Below are positions 10,057 through 19,309 of a stretch of 64,000 nucleotides of DNA, one piece after another. The DNA is from Callaeas wilsoni (taxonomy: Eukaryota; Chordata; Aves; Passeriformes; Callaeidae): positions 62,001 through 126,000 of the forward strand of contig VWPU01014885.1 in NCBI GenBank assembly GCA_013398955.1, in the 5' to 3' direction. How positions within the stretch are numbered: position 1 is the first letter of the stretch; each line of letters begins with the position of its first letter. Both the position numbers and the translations under genes were made by a program. The notes under the pieces were generated by a model. It was not told where the DNA came from. It ran no database searches and saw nothing but the letters and a program-made list of their open reading frames with translations.

Positions 10057-13000
10057 CTCATGTCAAAAGAAATCAAGCAAACCACATTGTATACACTTTT
10101 GTTATTAGATTTCGTTAGCAAAACTAAGAATCAGTTCAAGTATTATGTCTAGCAGTTTCTTTTCTTTTTTTTTCCAAATGAAACAAAACATTCCAGTTTT
10201 AGTTCTGAGACAGAAACTCTCAGGTGCTTGGAACTTCAACACTAAATCCAAAGTTCAAATGTTTTCTTCTTACTTTAAAACTAGTTAGTAGTTCCTGGAA
10301 AGATGAAGACCACATTGAGGAGTGGGACATAAATAACTGTTCTCAGAAATTAGCAAGGTTTAAAAGAATGGGTGATGAGTCTGTACAGTTTGTGCTGGCT
10401 CGATTACTTCATGTATAGTGTTCACTCACACAGGACTCCTTTATGAATTTAATTAGACTGCTTCTGCCACCAAATTTGATTCTCCTTAGCTGCCATGAGG
10501 ACAGGTCTACCTAGTTTAAGATTTGTGTAAACAGCTGTGCTGTATTTCTTTCCAGTCTTGAAAAGTTTTCACCTGACACTAGGGGGACACTAGTCCTTCA
10601 TAAGAGACACCAGCCTTATCAGTTCTCCAATTTTACAAATGCTGTCATTATCTGCTGACCTAAAGTTTGTTCCACCTGATTTCTCTGCTGACAAGTCTGG
10701 TTCAACCGACCCATTTTGCCTCATTTGGTGAGCTTCTGATCTCTCAATGTCCAGTTCCAAGTGGGAACCTGGGCTATCACTAGGTCCTAATTGTGCCAGA
10801 TCAAAAGACTTGGCCCTTCTCAGTTTAAGTTTATGCACATGACCAGATTACCAGTTTTCCAAGGCTCCTATTAATCAGATTCCCTATAATTTCAAACCTG
10901 TTACCTTAGCTAAAATAGAAAAAAAATTATCTATAACCACCATGCCTTGAAGAAAGGACTGCTAAGTCATCTTTCTAATTGAAATACTTTATGCTTAGGA
11001 AAAAAACCCAGATAATTAGAAAAAATTATTATCATTTTGAAGGTCACACAATACTTTTTGAAATGTTTTCAGTAAGATGTATTCTATTAACTTTAAATGC
11101 AAGTGTAGAGTGTTTAGCTGATGTAATACTAAGAAAATAGATGTGTGTTTGTTTTAAAAAAAATCAATATTGCAATTTGATTCAGATATGCCATTGTTTC
11201 TCTTTATTTCATAGGTCTGTGGATATTAAATCATGTCAGTTTCCATTTGTGAGAAGCTTGCTGATATACTTAGATTTAGTCTGTAATTTATTATTGTTTT
11301 ATATTTAAAATTTGGTAGCTTCCAATGCCCCTGGTTAAAGCTGTGGCTTTGCAGGAGCAAGTGCAAAATCTCCAAAGGTTAATGCAGCCGAAGTGCCAGT
11401 GATTCCCAAAGGATATACTATGGTGTATACTGTGCCATAAGGACAGTAGAAATTTGGCACCACCCTGTTTGCTCTGCCATTTGTTTTTAGCACCTAATCT
11501 GAAGAGCCTGCTTTACAAGTTTGTCCTGTGACCCAGGAATAAAGAACCAGACAGACTGAGTTAAGGTTTTTATCCATCACAAGCAGTTCAAAGGCTTATC
11601 TTCGGTGGCTGAGGCTCTCAGAACTATCGATGCAATTCCCGTGTTGTGTAAGCTTTGACTCTGCTGACACTGACAGTGGGACTGGGTGTGTGTATCCATC
11701 TTCTGATGGAGAACTACCAGGTACACTGTCTGTGTGACTTAAATAAGTTGCACGTTCATCAAAGATAGTATAAAATGCTCTGAAACCTTACAGATGTGCT
11801 GGAATCATGATACTTTGAGTGACTGCCGTCAAATATTTCCCCACCTCATCATCCCAAGACTCAGTCCCAGCCCTAAGAGTCCAGTGTCCTCCACTACCAG
11901 TAAGAGCAGCAGCCTGATGACTGTCATGATTTAATTTGGTTTGTCAACTTTCATCATTGCCTGTCATTATTCATACTTGGAGATGGAAATGCCTGCAATG
12001 TAGTGCAGAGGGAAACAAATGCAGTGAATACACCCTATAGAAGTACTTTATAATAATGCAATACTTTCTATTTTACTTTAAAAATGTATACTACAGCTTA
12101 AATGAATGAGCACTGGTTAGTCATAATGGTATTCCTCAAAGCTGCCCCAATAGCAAAAAAATTAAATAGCCTAGGTATTACAAAAAATTTCATCAAGAGC
12201 TGTTCATCATAACAAATATTCAGATGCATAACCAGACATGGAATGTAGGTAAACTAATTCCTCACATTTAATTCCTCCAACTAAATTACTCTTTCTAAAT
12301 ACAATTCCTTCATAAATTTAGAGGAGGAGGAAAATGAACGACTCCATAGGAAACCAGAAAAGCTGAGTAGATCTGGAACATTTAGCATTACATCTTTAAT
12401 CATAATTTTAAAATATTTTTTCAGTGTTTGAAAAAAAAAGAATTTATACACAAGAACTGAGGAACAAAACTAGGCATATTGCTAGTATGACATAAAGAGC
12501 ACCTGGTCTCATTAGGATGGTATTTTATTTTCTTCACAGTATACCACTTTAATGCATCCAGCAGGGAAATAGCAACAAAAACTAAGCAACTAGAATGACA
12601 GTGTCATCTCTGTGGAAACATCAGCACTTATTCATCATCATCTTCAGTGCTGTAAGATGTCACCTAGAGAATTCCATCTGAGATTTTTCTTTTTCTAACA
12701 AGGGTTTAGCCTAATTTATATTCTCTATGTGTAAAATGCAGCTTTATTGTTTTAAATTACATGACTTCTGTATCTCTCTGCATAAAAGCCCTTTTTAAGA
12801 GAAACAAAGTATTCTGTTGCCTTGATCACAGGTCTTTGGCCTAAAAGAAAAAAAAAAGATTTCTTTATAGTTTCTCCAACTTGTCTTGCATGTCAGAAAA
12901 TAATGACATTATTAGTGCTTTTCTGTCCTTCCCCTGGGTTCCTGTAGTTCTTCTTCTTATATGAAAAACTTCAATATTCCGTTTAAGCAGACTTAGCATG

Positions 13001-13907
13001 AAATCCTCTATAAACTCATAGAGCACATTATCATTTCCAGTGCCTTTATGTGATATATATCATGTAGATTTTACCTATCTTTGAGTTTTGTTTTTTAACT
13101 GAACCGATAATCTTTTTCAGTTTATTATACAGTCTGGTTAAGGCAAGAAATCATTGCCTAATAAAAGTACAGACTGGTAGTAGTGCCTAGAGGACAATGA
13201 CTCAAAGACCACCAGCTAGACTACACAGGGTTTCAGGAGTTTTGGCAGTGACTACTAAAACTAAATTGCTCTTATACTGGATCATAAAAAAGCAAGGATT
13301 TGCCATGGTTCAAGGACAGTTTTAACCATCTGGTTTCTTCTAATTAGCCATAACATGATATTAATGAAGAACAAAACATGTCATCCTTGTGCCTAGACAG
13401 GTCCTAGTAGGGCATCAGGTATCCTTTCAGTTTCTGCCTTACCTATAAGATCATAAGTTGTGAAATGCTGTCAGTTGCACTATAGGCAGACTCAAAAAGA
13501 CAGTGATAAATATTCTGTGTTGGGACAGTGAATAGAAAAGTTTTCTGTTTTGAACGGTGTATGTGTATTTACCACTGTTATAAAGTGCTAAATATTAGCA
13601 TGCAAACAAAAATTTACACAATAGAGTATCATAAATAGTTTTAGAAAAGTTTGTCGTCTCCATACAGCTATATGTGGTGGTGCGGTCTTTCTCGTGGGCT
13701 TCTGTAGTCATTAGAAGCAAGCTCCAGTAAAACGAACTTAGCAGCAATGTGTGAGATACAAATTCATATGCTCATTAAAAATCTGGTATATTAGGTGGTA
13801 ATGGAGAAATAAGGGAAATAATTTCTTTCTATTTCACATCTTTAAGTTGAATAGGGAGCTGGTTTTTTTAAGTTAAGTTTTATGATTGTTTCATTTAAAT
13901 GCATTAT
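10057..13907. other. AT-rich non-coding DNA
   Basis: No recognised gene or element is visible. A minus-strand frame of 82 codons at 10590-10838 is rich in charged and polar residues and stands out slightly in composition. It lacks a family match, a convincing splice context or a neighbouring exon. The remainder is AT-rich with short A and T runs. Confidence 0.55.
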
Positions 13908-13935
13908 TTGATTGATTGATTGATTGATGGATTGA
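13908..13935. repeat. (TTGA)n microsatellite
   Basis: About seven TTGA units are present with one interruption near the right end (GATGGATTGA). It is a simple sequence repeat. Confidence 0.95.
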
Positions 13936-14199
13936 AAGAAATGGACATTTTACCAGACAAGGAACTCAATGGCTTTTCAGGTTCACTTGCTTTCTCTACG
14001 GGCTTCTGAGATCTTGGTACTCTTGATTGTCTCCTCTCTGATATTATGTCACCTGCTTTCCATCCCCTGCTCCCAACTACATCCAATTGCATCACATATA
14101 CTTTAGGAATGTACAATATACTGTAGCAAAAATATTCACAAACATAATCGAAATGCCAATTAAAGCACAAGCTTAAAAAAGAATTCATTTGCTCTTCCA

Positions 14200-14859
14200 G
14201 TCTGTATATTCTTTACAAGGCAAGGCATGTAGGTTGCAACACCTTTGCTATGACTTTACGTACTTTGTTATATTGAATCTCTTTTGTATATGATACAAAG
14301 AGATGGGTAACTAGGATAACTTCTGTAGGGCTGAGCAGTAGAGAGAGCACTGCAGGGGATTTGCAGAGCCAGGGAAGCCTGAGCAAGAACTGAGAGACTG
14401 ACCAGGAACCTTCTAGGAAACCACGAGGAACAGACAGCCCTTGCAAGCGGGACTGACCTGGCAGTAGGTGTTGCTGTAGCAGATTTCAATGAGCTGAAAC
14501 TGAAATCCTTGGTCAGTTCGGTGAGGCTGAAAGCTTCAGTCAGCTGGTGGACAGCAGCAGTGCCTATGGTAAACTCTGTGGGGATGAGCACTAGAATGAG
14601 TGTTGCAATAGGTTCAGAAGTTTGCAAGGAAGGATGCGCACGGAGGGCGCACGAAGGGCTTCCGTCCGTAGGAAGGCCAACAGAGTAGCAGAGCCAGAGA
14701 GCAGCAGATAGGAGCAGCAGTTAATGCTGAGGGAGGGAAAAGAGCAGGGTTCTTCTCTCCAGTCTTAGTCTGAGCTTCCAATGTTATGAATATTATGTGC
14801 CATGGCGTTCATTACCCAGCAGTGTTGGAGTTGGTGCACCAACAATATCTGTTCACCCA
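14200..14859. other. GC-richer segment upstream of CR1 ORF1, possible CR1 5' region
   Basis: Composition rises sharply at about 14300 and stays high up to the recognisable CR1 ORF1 remnant. Its position directly before ORF1, in the same GC-rich block, suggests it is the 5' untranslated region of the CR1 copy. I do not recognise the sequence itself, so it could instead be a separate older insertion. Open frames on the minus strand (119 codons at 14268-14627) look incidental. Confidence 0.4.
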
Positions 14860-14869
14860 AACAGACCTT

Positions 14870-15790
14870 CTGACTGTAGGTGCAGCTCTGCAGGCCTCTG
14901 GTTGTAAAGAGTGCCTGGTGCACTCTTAGTTAGGGCTGAGAGTTATCTCCTCTGCAGAAAGTGTGTCCCTGTCAAGGAGCTATGTCACCAGGTCAAGGAG
15001 TTACACAAGTAAGTAAGTAGGTTGAGCAGCATTCCTGAGTATGGAAAGAAGTAGATAGGATATTCAAAGAGATATTACGGACACAGGAGTCTCAACCCCT
15101 GTCTACATCAGAGATGCAGGTGGCCTCTGCACCTGATCTCATGAGAAGTCAGATGTCAATAAAAGACAAAGACTAGAAACTGCTCACTCTCCCTACAAGG
15201 AGTAAGACACGACATTAACAAACAAGTTTAGTGCCCTCCAAACCATGGATGAGGTGGTTAAGCCTTCAAGTAAGGCAATTGAGTCATCAGACCTGAAGAA
15301 GCACTAAGAGACTGTGATGGGTAAGTCCCTACTGCAAAGGACAGAGACACGCGTCTGCTGATCTCACCAGATGTCCAAAGAAGTTTGTTGCCTGGCAGGG
15401 GCTTGAATCAGAGATGTCGTGGAAAGACTGCCAATGCTCATCCACACATCTGACTATTACTTCCTGCTGTTCTTTCATGTGAGCACTAATGATACCAAAG
15501 GTAAATTGAAAACAATCAGATTTCAGGTCTCTGGGGACCTCAGTCAAGAGTCTGGGTGCTCAAGTAGTTTTCTCCTTAATATTGCCAGTTAGGGTAGATG
15601 ACAAGAGAAGAATTAAATGGACTTACCAGGTAAATCACTGGATATGTCCTTGGTGTTGTCAACAGTGTTTGATTTTTGTAACTTTGGGACCCTGTTTGCT
15701 GAGATTGACAGCTGTTTGGGAGAGGTGGAATCTACCTTACTAAGGTAAGCACACAGGTTTTTGTCAGTAAAATGACCAACCTGGTAAAGT
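14870..15790 (+). pseudogene. CR1 ORF1 remnant with esterase-like domain
   Basis: In intact CR1 elements ORF1 encodes a protein with a zinc-finger-like N-terminal region and an SGNH/GDSL-type esterase domain, thought to help the retrotransposon RNP. Near 14915 a short cysteine-bearing stretch (GCKECLV) fits the N-terminal region. From about 15377 the frame gives KEVCCLAGA, a stop, then IRDVVERLP, TSDYYFLLFFHVSTNDTKG and so on, matching the esterase domain. Where relatives have GTND this copy has STND. Near 15670 FDFCNFGTLF matches the later part of the domain. In-frame stops and shifts throughout show it is dead. The start codon cannot be placed. Confidence 0.8.
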
Positions 15791-15979
15791 GAGCTTTACA
15801 GTAGGAAAGGTGGGGGAAGGGGAGACCTTAGCGACCACCTAAATAGCAAGAGGATGCTTAAGAAGAGATACGTCCAACACATGCAAGCAGTCAAAAATAT
15901 AACTACAAGACAGGACTATGGGGCATCCCTTTGCACCTTTGCTGGGATATTGACAGAGTCAAATATTTATATAAGGTTC

Positions 15980-17150
15980 CTGTATACCAATGCATGCACT
16001 GCGGCAAACAAACAGGAGGAACAGTAGATGTGTGTGCAATCACAGGGCCTTGACCTCATTGCAATTACAGAAACGTGGTGAGATAGCTCACATGAATGGA
16101 ATGCTGTCGTGAACAACCACACACTGTTCAGGGAAGACAAACCAGGAAGGCACAGTGGTGGAGTTGCCCTTTGCTTGAGGCAACACTCGGAATGTATTGA
16201 GCTCTGTCTTGAAGTGCATGATGAACATGTAGGGAGCTTATGGCTTAGGATAAAAGAGCCTACTAGGGAAGGAGACACTGTTGGGGGTGTTTGCTACAGG
16301 CTGCCTGATCGAGATGAGGAAGTGGATGAGAGGCAGGCAGCTTGAAGCAGCCTCACAGCCACAGACCCTGGTTCTTATGGGGTTCTTTAACTACCCTGAC
16401 ATCTACTGGAGAAGCAACACGGCAAACCACAAACAGTCCAGAATGTTCCTGGAAAGTGTTGATGGCAACTTCCTGACACAGATGGCGGACAGTCCCACAA
16501 GGAATGGTGTGCTGCTTGACCTCATTATAACAAACAGGAAAGGCCTTGTTGGAGATGCAAAGGATGAGGGCAGCCTCGGCTGTAGTTGCCATGAAATTAT
16601 GTAGGTCAGTATCAGATGAGGAGGAAGCAGGGCAGCAAGTAAGACTGCAACCATGGACTTCAGGAGAGCTAATTGAACGTCCTCAGGGATCTTCTTGGAA
16701 GAGTCCTGTGGGAATGGGCCCTGCAGGTAAGAGGGATCAAAGAAAGCTGGTTGATATTCAAGGATCACTTTTCCCAAGGTCAGGAACCATGCATCCTAGT
16801 AAGCAAGTAATCAGGCAAAGAGGGCAAGAGATCTGCATGGATGAACAAGGAACTTCTGTCATTGCTCAAGTGTAAGCAGGAAATACTCAGGAGGTGGAAG
16901 CAGAGTCCGGCCACTTGGAAAGAATATAGAGAGGTTGTCAAAGTAGAAATGAGAGAAGGAAGGCCAAGACCCATCTGGAAATATATCTGGCCAAGGATGT
17001 TAGGGACAATGAGAAGGGCTTCTTTGAATACACCAATAACAAAAGGAAAACTAAGGATAATGTGGGCCCATTACTACATGGAGAGGGGCCCCTGGTAACA
17101 GAGGATGTAGAATTACTGAATGCCTTCTCTGCATCATCCATCTTGTCTCA
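15980..17150 (+). pseudogene. CR1 ORF2 remnant: endonuclease domain and linker, no RT core
   Basis: CR1 ORF2 encodes an APE-type endonuclease followed by a reverse transcriptase, which together nick target DNA and copy the element RNA. Here LYTNAC appears near 15985, then GLDLIAITETW at about 16048-16080 followed directly by a stop. GGVALCLRQHSE follows near 16160, LWLRIKEP near 16245, GGVCYRLPDRDEE near 16285, NYPDIYW near 16395 and LLDLIITN near 16515. The GSLGCSDH signature of relatives is GSLGCSCH here, so an expected aspartate of the active site is changed. After about 16640 come FRRAN-like, MNKELL and NVGPL-like pieces in shifting frames, ending near 17150 with TEDVELLNAF. The catalytic RT motifs are absent. 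Confidence 0.88.
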
Positions 17151-18009
17151 GAAATTTTAATGTTTACTTGTCATTATTTAAGCTTCATGTGAAATTTCAG
17201 ATTCCCTCTTTTGTAAAAGAATCAAAGACTTTGGAATGCACCTACATATCTGCTAAACTTCAGGACTTTCTCTCATATGACTAAGTATGCAACTTCACAA
17301 GTACTGTAACTTCAAATATATTTTTCCATTATGCATATGTTTCATATAGCAGCTGTAAAGGTTTTATGTAATTTGCTTTGTACTGGTACCAAATTTTTGT
17401 TTGATTTTTATCAGTATTTTCAGCATCAGTGCACATGGAATTTACTAATCAAACTTTGAGCCTTTCAGTGAACAGCATTTCAGACATTGTTTCCTCATAC
17501 TTATGGCATAATATAACGAACTGCAGTTCCTTCCTTACTCTGGTTTGTTTTCCTCGTCACAACTTGGAAAATATGTTTTGAGTTTCCTTTCCAGTTTCTA
17601 AAGAGATCTGAAGATGTAAAATAGATGGAAATGTCAAATCACATTTGACAATCACAAAAAATTAAAAATTTTATTCTTCTTGAGGACTTTGGAAGGAGAC
17701 CCTCTAGTGCAAATATCTCTGCCGTGGAGTTCAAAGCAGTAGGCACTTAAATGCATATATACCTCCATACATGCCCTCCAAAATGAGCTTGTCCTGCAGT
17801 AAGGCATGGTATCTGGATAGAATTATACAATGCCCAGAGCTTCTCAAAGGGCTTGCTCCATTTATCATGCAACCACATTTTCATAGCTCCATATTTTCTG
17901 GGAAAGAATTAATTTTATTTATGACAAAAACCATCCCTTTTCTGCTAACAATAGTACCAGCTTCCAGAGCTTTTCTGTTTCGAGGCATCATGCTCCATTG
18001 ATATTTCAG
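17151..18009. other. AT-rich non-coding DNA between CR1 pieces
   Basis: No gene or recognised element is visible. It begins where the CR1 ORF2 remnant ends abruptly. A 76-codon plus frame at 17771-18001 has no recognisable domain. Confidence 0.55.
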
Positions 18010-18200
18010 AACACATCTACATTACAAGGCCAATTCTAGCACAGCCACGCTGGCATAGCTCCTGCTAGAGATGCAGCATAGGCTGACAGGAGAACCTTTT
18101 CAGCTGTCATAGCAACACTACCTACCCTGCATAACATAACCTAAAATGGCAAAAGCACTTTTGTATCAGCATGGCTGTGACAGACACCAGGGGGATGTTA
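18010..18200. mobile_element. Possible non-autonomous DNA transposon (MITE-like), decayed
   Basis: Imperfect inverted repeats lie at 18040-18057 (CACAGCCACGCTGGCATA) and 18164-18179 (TATCAGCATGGCTGTG, which reads CACAGCCATGCTGATA in reverse). Internal wording such as GGCATAGCTCCTGCTAGAG and GGCAAAAGCACTTTTG is like hAT-type non-autonomous elements I associate with reptile and bird genomes (CTACACTAGGGGG-type ends). No transposase is present. Exact ends and target duplication are not discernible. Confidence 0.4.
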
Positions 18201-18321
18201 ATACATTGTGCTTGCTGAATGCCCTGATATAATGCACAATATCCTATTTTTCTGTGTGGTGGTACTTTAACATCATCATTCAGAATATTCTTAATCAGCG
18301 CTGCAAAATACAGTCCTTATC

Positions 18322-18437
18322 AGAGAATCACAGAATGGTTGAGATTGAAAGGGATTTCTGGAGGTTATTTGGTCACTTAGGTCAGGCATCAGCCTCAGTC
18401 AGAAAGGAACAGGTTCCTGTCTGGATCACAGGCTTGC
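18322..18437 (-). mobile_element. CR1 LINE 3'-end fragment, minus strand
   Basis: GAGAATCACAGAATGGTTGA followed by AAAGGGATTTCTGGAGGTTATTTGGTC (quoted in part) is the antisense of the conserved avian CR1 3' end, which on its own strand ends with TTCTATGATTCT-type repeats. Similarity fades after about 18437. The fragment is short and 5' truncated, as is normal for CR1 insertions. Confidence 0.8.
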
Positions 18438-18927
18438 AATTAGACCTTTGAAGCTAAGAGAATAAATAGTATTAAGATGGAAATGTCAGCTAAGGGAATG
18501 AACTAAACAGATTTTGTCCGTATATAAGATTCCCTGCACAGAAAGCAGATACAAAGAGATGCTTTTTAAACACAGAGCTGGCTTTCAGGAGGGCAGGTTT
18601 GGTGCCATGAGAAAAGCGTAGGCTGCAGTCTGCCCTGCATATTCCTGCTACCAGAAAGAAAACAGGACAGGCTGAGATTTTGCACAGACTTGAGAGGTGG
18701 AAAAAATTCCACATTGCTTCTGCAATCACAAGGATATGGTTTGCTTTCTGAGGCTTTCAGAAGGTTGCAAACAACTAGCAAACAAGCTAAAAGTAGTGTG
18801 TCGAGTCTCAGAGCGTGATGTCTAGAGAAATATGTGCAAACATCTTGTAAAAGAAACAAAGGCTTCAGCTGTCCTATCCACGACTTATTGACTTTGTAGA
18901 TATGGAATTGTTCTCCATTTATAATAT

Positions 18928-19309
18928 CCAGTCTGGAGAAGAGAAGACTGAGGAGAGACCTCATTGTGGTCATTGCTTCAACATCCTCACAAGGGGAAGC
19001 AGAAGGACAGGTACTGATCTCTTTACCCTTTTGACCAATGACTCAAGGAAATGGCACAAAGCTGAGTTAGGGGAGGTTTAGAAAAAGGAAGGTTCAGGAA
19101 AAGATTTTTCACCCAGAGGGCGGTTGGGCACTGGAACAGGCTCCATAGGGAAGTGGTGACAGCACCAGCCTGACAGAGCCCAAGAAGTATTTGCACAATG
19201 CTCTCAGGCACCTGGTGTGACTCTTGGGGCTGTCCTGTGCAGGGTCAGGGGTTGGACTTGATGATCCCAATGGCTGTCTTCCAACTCAGCATAATCGATG
19301 ATTCTATGA
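18928..19309 (+). mobile_element. CR1 LINE 3' fragment, plus strand
   Basis: The piece begins near CCAGTCTGGAGAAGAGAAGA and continues through CACCCAGAGGGCGGTTGGGC and GGGTTGGACTTGATGATCCC. It ends with GATGATTCTATGA, the typical avian CR1 3' terminus. It lacks ORF2 coding motifs because it covers mostly the end of ORF2 and the 3' region. It is on the same strand as the 14.9-17.15 kb CR1 5' half, so it could be the distal part of the same copy after internal loss, or an independent truncated insertion. Confidence 0.9.

Larger units (their letters stand above)
14860..17150 (+). mobile_element. 5' half of a decayed CR1 LINE retrotransposon
   Basis: This is the largest recognisable element in the window. 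It carries, in the correct order and on one strand, remnants of CR1 ORF1 with its esterase-type domain and CR1 ORF2 with its endonuclease domain and the start of the linker before the reverse transcriptase. It stops near 17150, before the reverse-transcriptase core, and the CR1 3' end is absent at this point. Most genomic CR1 copies lack the 5' part, so a copy keeping the 5' part and losing the 3' part is uncommon and implies later deletion or disruption. Many stops and frameshifts make it inactive. Confidence 0.85.

Noticed and set aside
14268..14627. 119-codon minus-strand open frame
   Set aside because: It runs antisense through the GC-rich block before CR1 ORF1; no domain is recognised and longer frames are expected in GC-richer DNA.
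16403..16777. 124-codon minus-strand open frame
   Set aside because: It is antisense to the CR1 endonuclease remnant and is a shadow of the decayed ORF2.
18566..18973. 135-codon minus-strand open frame, the longest in the window
   Set aside because: No domain is recognised and its upstream end overlaps the plus-strand CR1 fragment; amino-acid make-up looks accidental.
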